64,000 nt of DNA from positions 1-64,000 of the forward strand of contig NZ_JPRH01000008.1 of assembly GCF_000737705.1 (NCBI RefSeq), given 5' to 3'. Position 1 is the stretch's first letter. Every line of letters begins with the position of its first letter. Shown in pieces: positions 23,693 through 33,483 of this stretch. A program made the translations under genes and the position numbers. The notes under the pieces are model-generated. The model made no database searches. It saw only the letters and a program-made list of their open reading frames with translations, and was not told the origin of the DNA. The DNA is from Chryseobacterium soli (lineage in GTDB: Bacteria > Bacteroidota > Bacteroidia > Flavobacteriales > Weeksellaceae).

Positions 23693-26683
23693 TTATCTTT
23701 TCTCTCCTGTACAAGGATTGATTTCTAAGAAATTGCCAATTGGATAACCGGAATAAATTGGCGTAGGATCATTGGCCAGGAACAACTGAGTATATGCTAC
23801 ACCAGTGTGGCAATAACCTCCTACCAATGCACATTCAAGGGAGAATGTTACAAAACCATCAGAAGCTCCTGCTGCTAATTGTACTGCTTCGTCTGTAGTG
23901 ATAACAATTTCATTGTATCTGCTAAGTGAATTTGTACCCGGAAAGATATTGTGCCTATCCTGATCTCCGTTTGTATTACTTAAATGAACATTTCCTTTTC
24001 TCAGTCCCCTTGGATCTGGTGGCGGCGGGGTGGAACCTGTTATTAAATGTTGATTTCCTAACAAATTAAAACTGGCATCATTACATTCATGATAATCATC
24101 TATACCATGTCTGTACTGAATTACCACTCTCATTCCATCCAAACATACCACTGTCATTTGTCCGGTTATTGTTAACGGAGCGACAGCAAGGTTTATACTA
24201 CAACCGTTTTTATTAGTTACGGTAAGCGTTGGATTAAAGGTATCTTCTTTGCCTGCAATAAGAGCATAGGTATGCTGAACAATTCCATTGCCCGGTAATG
24301 TGGTTAATGTCAATAGAGGCGTACCATCTCCAAAGTTGAATGTATAAGTAAGTCCAGTGTTGTTCCCTGTAACGCTAACATGGAAGTCAACAGTAGCATT
24401 TGGGTCTGATGTGTCTGCACCATAAGTAACAGCGCCTGTAACCACGGATGCAACGGGTTGTTCGTACACGATCAACTGTACATCCACAGGATCATCATTA
24501 ACCGTGAAAGTAATTTTTTGTCCTAAATAAGTTGCATTAACCAAACTCGGATCGAAGAAGCTTTGACCTCCGGATTGTGTAATTGCAGGGATTTGAGTAT
24601 TGTTTACAAATGCTTTTACTTCACCATTTACCGGAACGATTGTCATTGCAATTGGAGCATCTTTTTGACATAATGCAGTTGCCGGTAATATTAGGGATAC
24701 AGGATCTTTTTTAGAACAACATAAGTATGGCAGTGAGAAATCAGCCAAAACCTGATTTTTTGTTTCTGAATCGTAAATCAAAACAAAGGTTCCACCCGGT
24801 TCTACACCGGCAACATGTTCCAAGCCAGATTTTCTCTCTAAAAATTCACTTAACAGTTCGCTTACCACATCACCTTTTTTAGGATCCTGTTTTACAACAG
24901 TAATACCGTCTGATGTAGTTTCTTTTGAGAATTCAGCCTGGTTTAATAATCTTAGCTTTTCATCTAATTTGGAGATGTTCAGTAACGTATTCTGAGAGTT
25001 TCCTTTCTGATTGCTGATATCGCTTGAAATTGTTACCAGCTGCTTTCTGAGATCATCTATTGATACTGTTTTTTCTTTAACCGGTACTTCAGCATCAGGT
25101 TTTTCGCCTTTTTGTAAAACGAGTGCAATGACATCAAAAGCCAATCCGTATTTTGTTTTCAGATCGTTGATATTTTGTAATGCGGTTTTGTACGGCAATC
25201 CCAAATGACCTTCAATTCTATAGAAGTCATTGTTATCAATGTTATAATTTAATGGATTCTGAACAAAGTCTTCTCCGGCCAAATTGGTTGTATGATAGCT
25301 TAAATTGTACGTTTCTCTATCGGTTTTTGTTTTTTCAAAGTTCCATTGGGCCAGTAATGGTTTATTTACATCATAATAATAAGGGATTGCTTTATCACCC
25401 AATCTTACATACATATTAGAAGGAGTAATTTTAATCGCTCCGACATACGATTGAAATCCATTGATTTTCTGTACGAAACGGTTGGCAAGCATGATCACTC
25501 TTTCGTAATTCTCATCTTCAGTGGTGGTTACAGGTGAATTATAAAAACCATGACGGAAACGGGTATGATCTCCTAATTCTAGTTTTGCTCCCACAGGACC
25601 TAACAGAAGGTGTTTAGGGAAAGAAGCGATGCCCGGGCAACATTCAGCATCAAGATGCAAAATCAATCCTTTTATTTCATTGTAGGTATCAATGAGGTCT
25701 TTTAGTAAATCGTACCGATACTGATAATCGTCTACACCTTGTCCTGTAAAGGACAATAAAGAATTCAATTTATCAAAAAGTGTTTGTCCGCCCAGGTTCA
25801 TACTTACTTTAAAAGTATCTGCAATTGCATTAAAGCCATCACTTAATTCTGCAACAGCACTAATGGCAGTTTGAAATCTTTTTTTCAATTCCTGTGCTTC
25901 TGTGACTTCAGGGTCCAGAATTACCCTTTTGGCTTCTATTTTAGGTAAATGATCAAAGAGTTCTTCATATGCATTGTGAAGTTTATAAATGGTGTCTTTT
26001 GCATCACCTTTAGCCATAAGATCTGAAACAGCTTGTGAATCTGCTAAAAGTACTTTAAGATTAGACACTTGCTCTGCTCCGGTATTGTCACAATCAGCAT
26101 CTTCACATGGTGACTCTTCATTAGAGTAACTTTCTAAATACAGAATTACAATTTTGTCATATACATTAGTGATTTCTTGTGTATGTTTGAAATCGGCAAC
26201 ATTGGCACCCTGGTTTTTCAATTGATCATACTCAGCCTGCGTAATCAACTCTAAAAGAGGAATCTGCTTACCTGCAATGCAAAAATGTTCATATCTGACT
26301 TTATCGGTATAATCTCTATAGTACTTATAACTATTACTATTAAAGTCTATTCCAACCTCTGACGGATTATTTCCTTGTTTACGCAGCGTTATTAAGTCTC
26401 CATCTGTGGTAACTCCCACACCTTGTGTAATTCCAATCGTATTAAAGTCCAGATCCAAATCTCCAGGCTTAGACTCTTTTTTTACCAAAGCAGGCTGGAA
26501 GATAAAATCTGAGTACGCTGATTTAAATCCACATACTACTCCTACACCACTCAAACGGGTTCTTGATAATCTGTCCTGATCTTCGAAATAGTCTATAAAT
26601 TCATTTAATTGCCCTTCTGTTAACGCTTGATTTTCGTTGAACTTTCTATATTGGGTTGTTATATTATCTAATTTAGTATTCAT
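23693..26683 (-). CDS. Giant PKD-domain eCIS protein, paralogue 2
   Basis: This 996-residue paralogue of the following gene has the same start (QYRKFNENQALTEGQLNEF, then FEDQDRLSRTRLSGVGVVCG) and the same middle blocks (NIDNNDFYRIEGHLGLPY, SGLEHVAGVEPGGTFVLIYD, ADFSLPYLCC). It has only one copy of the PVNGEVKAFV plus PKD module (about 665-840; YTFNFGDGTP is the PKD signature) and a different C-terminus (about 850-996) with several Cys. It starts 13 bp after the Afp12-type baseplate gene, so it belongs to the structural operon. It is probably a peripheral baseplate or tail-fibre network component; not experimentally assigned to my knowledge. Confidence 0.7.
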   Translation of the reverse strand: MNTKLDNITTQYRKFNENQALTEGQLNEFIDYFEDQDRLSRTRLSGVGVVCGFKSAYSDFIFQPALVKKESKPGDLDLDFNTIGITQGVGVTTDGDLITLRKQGNNPSEVGIDFNSNSYKYYRDYTDKVRYEHFCIAGKQIPLLELITQAEYDQLKNQGANVADFKHTQEITNVYDKIVILYLESYSNEESPCEDADCDNTGAEQVSNLKVLLADSQAVSDLMAKGDAKDTIYKLHNAYEELFDHLPKIEAKRVILDPEVTEAQELKKRFQTAISAVAELSDGFNAIADTFKVSMNLGGQTLFDKLNSLLSFTGQGVDDYQYRYDLLKDLIDTYNEIKGLILHLDAECCPGIASFPKHLLLGPVGAKLELGDHTRFRHGFYNSPVTTTEDENYERVIMLANRFVQKINGFQSYVGAIKITPSNMYVRLGDKAIPYYYDVNKPLLAQWNFEKTKTDRETYNLSYHTTNLAGEDFVQNPLNYNIDNNDFYRIEGHLGLPYKTALQNINDLKTKYGLAFDVIALVLQKGEKPDAEVPVKEKTVSIDDLRKQLVTISSDISNQKGNSQNTLLNISKLDEKLRLLNQAEFSKETTSDGITVVKQDPKKGDVVSELLSEFLERKSGLEHVAGVEPGGTFVLIYDSETKNQVLADFSLPYLCCSKKDPVSLILPATALCQKDAPIAMTIVPVNGEVKAFVNNTQIPAITQSGGQSFFDPSLVNATYLGQKITFTVNDDPVDVQLIVYEQPVASVVTGAVTYGADTSDPNATVDFHVSVTGNNTGLTYTFNFGDGTPLLTLTTLPGNGIVQHTYALIAGKEDTFNPTLTVTNKNGCSINLAVAPLTITGQMTVVCLDGMRVVIQYRHGIDDYHECNDASFNLLGNQHLITGSTPPPPDPRGLRKGNVHLSNTNGDQDRHNIFPGTNSLSRYNEIVITTDEAVQLAAGASDGFVTFSLECALVGGYCHTGVAYTQLFLANDPTPIYSGYPIGNFLEINPCTGEKR

Positions 26684-26696
26684 TGTTTTTCAATTT

Positions 26697-29489
26697 TTAT
26701 AAGTTTGATTGTCCTAATATGATTTTTCCGTCTAAGTCGTCATTATCATCCATTGCACAGTCCAGAAGTCTTCCCGGCCGGTAAATATTATTTAAATGGG
26801 TAAGAGCGGTTAATAAATCCGTAATGCTGTTTCCAAGATTAACGATATTATTTTTCGCTTTATCGGAAAGGTATTTTTTAAAGGCCACTTCAAATTCAGC
26901 CAAATCGTTTTGAGCGGTTTCTTTTTCGCTCAACCGATCTCCCACCCAGCAGATTTTTGCTAAAACATGGGCCGGAATTTCCTGTCTGATCACTGTTTCG
27001 GCATAGCGTCTGAAATCAGGATTCTGGAAACGGTACGCAAACCCCGGAAGCACGACGCTTACACGGTACGAGTAAGGATCAAAAACATCGGTTTCACAAT
27101 CTTCTTCACAAGACGACATGAAGGCTTCCGAATATTTGATTGGAGCTATGGTAGGATTATCTTCTTCAAGGTCATACATTACTTTAAAAGTACCTTCTAT
27201 AGACATGCATCCAATACCTCCCATGAGTTTATAATCTTTACTTGTAGGCTTCAGCAATAAATGCTCAACAAGGAAAATACCCTCTTCTGTAAAATCATAT
27301 TTAAAATACTTTACAGTCTCTCTAATTCCTATGATCAGGCTGTCTATAGACGAATAAGGATTGGTTCTTTTATGGGTAGCCATTACATTTTGTTCTTCTG
27401 TATCATCTACAATGTCAAAATAATAATTGCCTCCTCCCGAAAGACGAATTTTTATATTTCCGATCAAGTCATTCTTAACCTGCCCTTTTGCTAATTCTTT
27501 CAATGCATTTTCAAGGTCTTCCTGATCAATCTGAATCGTCTGATAAATCGCTTCATTCAAATTTTTGGTTGCTGCGTATTCAATCTGGTAGGTATTGACA
27601 GACGATAAGATAATATTGCCGGTTGCATCTTTTATTTTCCAGGTGTAGCTTGGCTTATTATTATTTAATGTTTTAATAATTGAAACCGGAGACTGAGATA
27701 AATTTCTCTGAGAATAATTTTTAATCCCTAATAAACGGGCTATTCTTTTCTGTGCACCGGAAATATTATGGGTATTCCAAATATCCGCATCTGAAAATGA
27801 GGTGTAATTGTAGGCTAGACCACGGTCTTTACTCAATGATGTATATTCGTTTAAGAAGTTCTCTTTATTACTTAAAACAATTTCATCGGCAGATTTCCCA
27901 TACAGGGATTTCATTAGGAAAGTATAGTCGCTAAAAGTTTCGGCAAAACGGGAAATCAAATGGTCCAACACTTCATTTCTGCGCTCCACACTGTTGTCCA
28001 GCTCTTCATACAGTGAGTCCGTAAGCTCATCATCAGAATCGGTAGTATAATCAGAAACCAATTCATCAAAGCCTTTGATATTTTTGAGAGCTTGTGTGAA
28101 AAAGGTTCTTTTTAAATGACTATTAACGCTTAATACTTCTTTTACTTTTTCAAGGTGTTTGAAATAACTGGCCAGGATCTGATCAAAAAACAATAGATAT
28201 CCTTTTAATTGTTTTGCCAGGGCTTCTCTCTCCGGAGTTTGATTTCCTATAATCCCTGAGGTTCCCACTCCGTAGGTATCCGGAAATTCATTTAAAATAG
28301 TAGCATAGTTTGCGATATCGTATGAAGTTCCCTGCGGTAAAGTCAATTCTTTATTCTGTCTGGCATCTTCTCTCAATACTTCTTCTTCTCTTTTAAGAGT
28401 TGTCAGATACTCCTGCACTTTTTTGTCATTGATATTTAACGGAAGAGCACCTTTACTGTAGCTGAATGAACTCAGCTCGCACAGTTCCGGTTTTCTGCCT
28501 TTTTCAATGCAGATCAGCCAATCGTTTGTCTGCTTGATCACACTATCGCAGCCTGCAATAGAAATTTCATGAATTTCTTTAATACCATCAATTTTCATGA
28601 CTTCACTGATGATATCGGAAAGGCGAACTTCTCTTCTTAACTGGCTATTGCTGAGTTCTTCAGTATCAATAAAACCATTGTCCAAGAGCGGTCCTTCAAA
28701 AATCTGATCTGTAGTCAGACCTTTATCGAGCATCTGTTTTAATGAATAGAAATGAACCTCCGGAGATAAGTAATTGTTAATTGTTTTTAATACTTTAGCA
28801 TGCACCAGCTCTTCATCAGCTTTGTTTACAAGTCCAATACGGGCACATACAGCAACTTTCTGGGTTTCAATTTCTTTAATTTCAGCCAAATCTTCACAAA
28901 GACTTCTATTGGCGTGGTAGCGGTCTAATATTTGGGTGTTGACAGTAGATTTTCCGCATCCGTTACCTTCTTCATTAATGTCTTCTGCGTAATCAACATA
29001 CAGGTTATATAGTCCTTTTACATTAAAGTTCTGTGTTTTTTCTCCCACAGGTTTAAAGTCTAGCTGCCCTGTTTTACAATCAACGTATAAGGTTTCATTG
29101 TTCGGAACCAGCCAACAGTTACGAATCGGTCTTTTATGACCTGATGCAAAGTTGATATCTATAAACAGTTTTCTATAGTCAAGCTCGGTTAAAGGTCTTG
29201 AAGGCAGAATCTCTGTAGCTTTCAAAAACTGGGTATGAATGTCTTTATCTGCATCTTTTGAGGCCAGAATGTCTTCCATATTCAGGTTCATTCTCATGCC
29301 AAGATCTGTGATGGCATAGCTTAAAACCTCCAGAGTGGTAATACCAGGATCGTGAGAGTTATAATCGGTCCAAAGTTTTCCTCCCAACTCTTCTATGTAC
29401 TCAATACCTGTTTTGCGTAGAAAATGAAAATCGGTCTGATCCCCGGTTTCTATATTTTTTGATATACTAATGTGCTTATTTTCTGACAT
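26697..29489 (-). CDS. eCIS baseplate protein, Afp12-like
   Basis: This 930-residue protein is cytosolic and has no signal. Near the N-terminus the motif LWTDYNSHDPGITTLEVLSYAITDLG (about 38-63; DPGIT.LE.L.YA.TDLG) is the hallmark I know from large baseplate proteins next to the gpJ-like gene in Afp/PVC/MAC loci. The gene starts 25 bp after the Afp11-like gene, and the order matches afp11-afp12. In the particle it would form wedge or linker parts of the baseplate. The length agrees with family members (about 900-1000). Confidence 0.8.
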   Translation of the reverse strand: MSENKHISISKNIETGDQTDFHFLRKTGIEYIEELGGKLWTDYNSHDPGITTLEVLSYAITDLGMRMNLNMEDILASKDADKDIHTQFLKATEILPSRPLTELDYRKLFIDINFASGHKRPIRNCWLVPNNETLYVDCKTGQLDFKPVGEKTQNFNVKGLYNLYVDYAEDINEEGNGCGKSTVNTQILDRYHANRSLCEDLAEIKEIETQKVAVCARIGLVNKADEELVHAKVLKTINNYLSPEVHFYSLKQMLDKGLTTDQIFEGPLLDNGFIDTEELSNSQLRREVRLSDIISEVMKIDGIKEIHEISIAGCDSVIKQTNDWLICIEKGRKPELCELSSFSYSKGALPLNINDKKVQEYLTTLKREEEVLREDARQNKELTLPQGTSYDIANYATILNEFPDTYGVGTSGIIGNQTPEREALAKQLKGYLLFFDQILASYFKHLEKVKEVLSVNSHLKRTFFTQALKNIKGFDELVSDYTTDSDDELTDSLYEELDNSVERRNEVLDHLISRFAETFSDYTFLMKSLYGKSADEIVLSNKENFLNEYTSLSKDRGLAYNYTSFSDADIWNTHNISGAQKRIARLLGIKNYSQRNLSQSPVSIIKTLNNNKPSYTWKIKDATGNIILSSVNTYQIEYAATKNLNEAIYQTIQIDQEDLENALKELAKGQVKNDLIGNIKIRLSGGGNYYFDIVDDTEEQNVMATHKRTNPYSSIDSLIIGIRETVKYFKYDFTEEGIFLVEHLLLKPTSKDYKLMGGIGCMSIEGTFKVMYDLEEDNPTIAPIKYSEAFMSSCEEDCETDVFDPYSYRVSVVLPGFAYRFQNPDFRRYAETVIRQEIPAHVLAKICWVGDRLSEKETAQNDLAEFEVAFKKYLSDKAKNNIVNLGNSITDLLTALTHLNNIYRPGRLLDCAMDDNDDLDGKIILGQSNL

Positions 29490-29513
29490 GGTTATGTTCT
29501 CTTCTTTTTATTA

Positions 29514-32500
29514 TTAAATACATACTTGATCTGTAATAGTAACCTGGTGTTGCTTGGCAGATACCAAAATTGATTTCGGATCTACTTCGATTAAAGATTG
29601 CCTTTGTATAACATTATTCACCAATATGCTGATCTCATCAATGTAATCCACATAATACAGCTGCTCGAGGTAGTTAATAAGTTGATTAACGTTTAGTTTT
29701 ATATTAAAATCAATATCCTTAGAGTCTGTAAAAGCCCACGGAGAGATGTATTTCTTAATATCTTCATCCAATTGCTTGAGGTAAAAGGTTTCATCGTACT
29801 GTTCGAAAAATTTGACTTTTGTTTCTACTTTCGCTTCTTTATAATTCGGATTAACCACCTGAGCGTTAACATGCATCGTATTTAATTGATTGACATAATT
29901 TTGAATTTTATTCAGGCTGGCTCTGCTTACTCTGGGCTGATAGATATCAAAAGCATTTTTATTTTTAATATTCGGCACTACCATAAGGGTTACATGCCCG
30001 GGAGCCATATATGAATTTTCAGAAGTATGATTTAAACATTTTACCTTAAAGACTTCCGGAAATTCCTGTAATACCAGATTTTCATAGTCCCATTGTGTAA
30101 TGGCTCTGTGCTTATGTCTCAACCGTTCACTCACGCGTCTGTAAAACTCTGCATCTGATTCTTTATATTTCCCATCGAACGAATTATAAGGCTGGCTCAC
30201 CGATTTTACCTGAGGAACTCTGGTAATAAGCTTGGTAATGGTTTTTGCCGCCAATCCGTTATTGAGATGAGAAAGATCATTATCCTGATTCTGGAATGTT
30301 GCCAAAACAGCCTGAGTGTATATTCCCTGAATTTTACATACTGCATCATAACTTCTCTTCGACTTCGCTCTGATCCAAACCAATCCGTCTGTAAATCGTG
30401 TATGGCTCGTATTGATATCTTTAGGAATTTTAAACTTCACAATTCCTGATTCCAGGAATCTTCTGGTCTCATTTTTCAGTAGTCCACCCGACAGATCAAT
30501 CCATGTATTATTTGAAAGGATGTGCCATTCTATAAACTCTTTCTCCTGAAACGTTTCAACCAAAGGATTTTCACTGCCTTCCAGCATTTGGATCAATAAT
30601 GAAACTGTTGTTTGTGGTGCCGCTTCCAGACCGATGTATAATTCACCTCCATTTTCGTGTACAGGTACAATAGTCTTCGCTTCCACTTCTTTTTCGTATT
30701 GTCCGAATGCATCTTCATGATACAGCTGTACTCCTTTACTTTTGGAAGCCTCCCCGCTGGCATCTCTGCTTAAGTATGAATATGCAGTTTCTTTCGCACT
30801 GTAATTCAATTCTATATCTTCAGCAAAAGGAATATAAGGTTCGTTTGGAATGAGTTTTCCACTTTCCGGTTTACTGGATAACGCCAGTGTGTACAGTTTA
30901 GGATATACATCCTGTAATGAGGATTGGTTTAATGTTAATCGGATCGCCTCACCCGTACCTGATTCATTACTTGTATTGTAGATAGAAAACTGGGTTATAT
31001 AGCCCTCTTCTGCTTTTTTAAACACCTCAATATCATTAGCTTTGGCATACCATATTTCTTTTTCCAGCAATGCGGTATCTGCTTTAAAATAAGCATCAGA
31101 GCTTACAATTGATGAATTTTTCAATCCTTCAAAATCTGTTAAGCTGACGTTTTGATTAGGCTTAATGACATATCCGTTATATAAATCTTTTATAGAATCA
31201 GGCGTATTTTTCCAGTTGATGGTAATGTCTGCATTTTGCCATTTTTTGGAAAACATTTCAGGACATTTGATATAAAAATTAGATCCTTTAATGGGTTGTG
31301 CCGTGAATGGATAGTAAGGTTTTTCTGAGTTTAATGCACCATTATCATTTTCTATCTGAATCGATTTTACTCCTTTTACATCAACTGCTATTTCTATGTT
31401 TTTTATCAGTTTTTCTGAAAGAGCTTCGTAAATATCATAGTATTTTTCTCCTTCGATCATAAACCTTACTACAGGGAAATCGGTTTGGAATGTTTCTAGC
31501 AGTACTTCCTTATAATATTTTACAACTGCAGGAAAATCTTTGGTTAGCGTAAAAGAAAGTTCTAACCTTTCCTCTTCATTTCTAATACATTGTAAAACGA
31601 TTCCTGATAACCATTCATTCTCCCCACTACAAAGCACTTTGATATTATTTTCAATATCTTTTTTTGAAATATTCTGTAATTTTTGAGTCGAATTTTTATT
31701 AAAATCTATTCTTAAAGTAACGGTTCGTTCCCCTTCTTTTAAATCAAATAATGATGATGCCACTGAAAAGCCCAGTTTAGCTCTTGGAAGTTCTTTGTAA
31801 ACAGATTTTCCTGAAATGGTTTCGTCAGAGTTATATCCAAACGGCCACCAATAATTGCTGTCTTCCGGTAATTTATCCCCAACACCATCAGTGGAATTGG
31901 CTACCGGAGCCATTTTCAGCTCTCTTTTTTCGACATCGTTTAAAAAACTTTTAATCTCGACTACTTTTGCCTGATTGGCAATAAGTTCTTCTCCTGTTTT
32001 ATAAATACGCTTTTTCCCATTACCGTCTTTATCGCCATCCAGCAATGTCCCGGTCGGAATTTTTTCCTGAATTGCTTTTTTTGCCAATTCAAAAATCACA
32101 TAAACTTTGTCTGATTTGGCATCATTTTTCTCAATTTGGAGTATTTCATTATAATAAAAATCCAAATGCCTTTTCGTTAAATTATTGAAGGCTTTTTTTG
32201 AGAAATCCAGTAATTTTAAAAAGCAAACAAATAATGTTAAATGAGGGGTCAGGTTGCTGTCCTGTTCAAACTGGGACATAAGATCTGTAACCTGTTTTTT
32301 CATACTTTTATATTCAACGCTTTCTCTGCGCGGAACTGTACCGTTATCATCACCCAGGAAGAAGTTTCCCCATTTTTTTTGTGATGTTGTATTATCATCT
32401 TTGTCAAAATAGTTTACATGCCTAGCAAAATTATTTGCAAATAATAGCCAATCAAATAAATCGAAATCGTGTAATTCAAGATTGCCAGGATCTAATTCTG

Positions 32501-32564
32501 CTAAAAAGCGCTGCATTTGTGATTTTCCTTCACGATAATGTGAAAATGTATCTGTTTTTTTCAT
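29514..32564 (-). CDS. eCIS baseplate wedge protein, gpJ/Afp11-like
   Basis: This 1016-residue protein has a C-terminal third (about 740-1010) that carries the baseplate-J type core: FYRRVSERLRHKHRAITQWDYENLVLQEFPEVFKVKC (about 800-836), then HVTLMVVPN and the FTDSKDIDFNIKLNVNQLINYLE region. This corresponds to T4 gp6 and P2 gpJ, the wedge ring that triggers sheath contraction. The N-terminal two thirds are family-specific. It is downstream of gp25 and upstream of the Afp12 type, as in known loci. Confidence 0.85.
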   Translation of the reverse strand: MKKTDTFSHYREGKSQMQRFLAELDPGNLELHDFDLFDWLLFANNFARHVNYFDKDDNTTSQKKWGNFFLGDDNGTVPRRESVEYKSMKKQVTDLMSQFEQDSNLTPHLTLFVCFLKLLDFSKKAFNNLTKRHLDFYYNEILQIEKNDAKSDKVYVIFELAKKAIQEKIPTGTLLDGDKDGNGKKRIYKTGEELIANQAKVVEIKSFLNDVEKRELKMAPVANSTDGVGDKLPEDSNYWWPFGYNSDETISGKSVYKELPRAKLGFSVASSLFDLKEGERTVTLRIDFNKNSTQKLQNISKKDIENNIKVLCSGENEWLSGIVLQCIRNEEERLELSFTLTKDFPAVVKYYKEVLLETFQTDFPVVRFMIEGEKYYDIYEALSEKLIKNIEIAVDVKGVKSIQIENDNGALNSEKPYYPFTAQPIKGSNFYIKCPEMFSKKWQNADITINWKNTPDSIKDLYNGYVIKPNQNVSLTDFEGLKNSSIVSSDAYFKADTALLEKEIWYAKANDIEVFKKAEEGYITQFSIYNTSNESGTGEAIRLTLNQSSLQDVYPKLYTLALSSKPESGKLIPNEPYIPFAEDIELNYSAKETAYSYLSRDASGEASKSKGVQLYHEDAFGQYEKEVEAKTIVPVHENGGELYIGLEAAPQTTVSLLIQMLEGSENPLVETFQEKEFIEWHILSNNTWIDLSGGLLKNETRRFLESGIVKFKIPKDINTSHTRFTDGLVWIRAKSKRSYDAVCKIQGIYTQAVLATFQNQDNDLSHLNNGLAAKTITKLITRVPQVKSVSQPYNSFDGKYKESDAEFYRRVSERLRHKHRAITQWDYENLVLQEFPEVFKVKCLNHTSENSYMAPGHVTLMVVPNIKNKNAFDIYQPRVSRASLNKIQNYVNQLNTMHVNAQVVNPNYKEAKVETKVKFFEQYDETFYLKQLDEDIKKYISPWAFTDSKDIDFNIKLNVNQLINYLEQLYYVDYIDEISILVNNVIQRQSLIEVDPKSILVSAKQHQVTITDQVCI

Positions 32565-32652
32565 TTGTTTATATTTATCTTTCTATGGTCAGATGCAATA
32601 CTTATGTAATGTTTGGTAGTATTCAAAATGGCTACAGACATCCCGTAATTCA

Positions 32653-33063
32653 TTATATTTCAGTAGCTTCTCCTTTATAAAAAGGAAAAACAATATTGCT
32701 TCTTGTATTCGTATTTCTTACTTCGTAGTCAATTTGTATTAAAACTTCTCCCTGAAGTTCTTCCTGAGTATCAATTTCAATACTCAGAATGTTTATTCTG
32801 GGTTCATGATATAAAATAGCACGCTCAATGATCCCTTTCATTTGAGTGATCAGCGTTAAGTCCAGAGGTTTAAAGAGCATTTCCTGCAAATCACATCCGT
32901 AGTCAGGGAACATGATGCGTTCACCCGGGCGTGTTGACAATAAGATGATAAGACTGTTATTGATGTCTTCTACATCTGTGGTCATTGCCAGCTTTCCTTC
33001 AGTCTCATTAAACTCAGGCGGGAAACTCCAGCCTATTCCTAAAAAATCTGTATTTATTTTCAT
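32653..33063 (-). CDS. eCIS baseplate protein, gp25-like (Afp9)
   Basis: This 136-residue protein of the gpW/gp25 family starts with FLGIGWSFPPEF. It has the segment LLSTRPGERIMFPDYGCDLQ (about 43-62) and the diagnostic EPR motif in YHEPRINILSIEI (about 90-102), ending with a beta-hairpin. T4 gp25 and Afp9 join the baseplate wedge to the first sheath ring and prime sheath polymerisation. Here it lies between PAAR and the gpJ-like gene; in Afp the order is gp25 then PAAR, so the two small genes are swapped. Confidence 0.92.
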   Translation of the reverse strand: MKINTDFLGIGWSFPPEFNETEGKLAMTTDVEDINNSLIILLSTRPGERIMFPDYGCDLQEMLFKPLDLTLITQMKGIIERAILYHEPRINILSIEIDTQEELQGEVLIQIDYEVRNTNTRSNIVFPFYKGEATEI

Positions 33064-33189
33064 ACGTTATTTTGTATTATATTTAGTTGTAACATTTTGC
33101 ATCTGTAGCATAGAGTTATGGTTATTCTAATCGTTTTTGTTGTGGATATTTTGCATTTTTACTTTTAGTCGGACGATGTTTAAATAGTA

Positions 33190-33480
33190 TTATCCGCCTA
33201 TTAAAACAGTTGCTTCACCTGCGGTTATGATTCCGCCATGGGCTGTAGAATCTCCCATTCTTGCAGCTGGCTTCCCGCCTATTAAAACGCTTGAGGATCC
33301 TGATGCAATGGTATCTAACGGCCCGGTGCATACTGCTTTGTCTCCCACTCTTGCTGCAGGCTTTCCTCCAATAAGTACGGTAGGTTCTCCTGCCGGAATG
33401 ATGGGACCTCCAACGTGTGGAACATTTCCCGTTACCATAGGACAGGTATGCATGTCTGTAATTCTTGCTGCCGGTTTCAT
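33190..33480 (-). CDS. PAAR-repeat spike tip (Afp10-like)
   Basis: This 96-residue PAAR protein begins MKPAARITDMHTCP and repeats VLIGGKPAARVGDKAVC and VLIGGKPAARMGDSTAHGG, ending with a third VLIGG. The conserved His and Cys residues would bind the metal at the cone tip. It sharpens the VgrG-like trimer that pierces the target envelope. It has no extension, so it carries no effector domain itself. It starts 3 bp after the VgrG-like gene. The 126-bp gap after it has no obvious hairpin. Confidence 0.95.
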   Translation of the reverse strand: MKPAARITDMHTCPMVTGNVPHVGGPIIPAGEPTVLIGGKPAARVGDKAVCTGPLDTIASGSSSVLIGGKPAARMGDSTAHGGIITAGEATVLIGG

Positions 33481-33483
33481 GAT

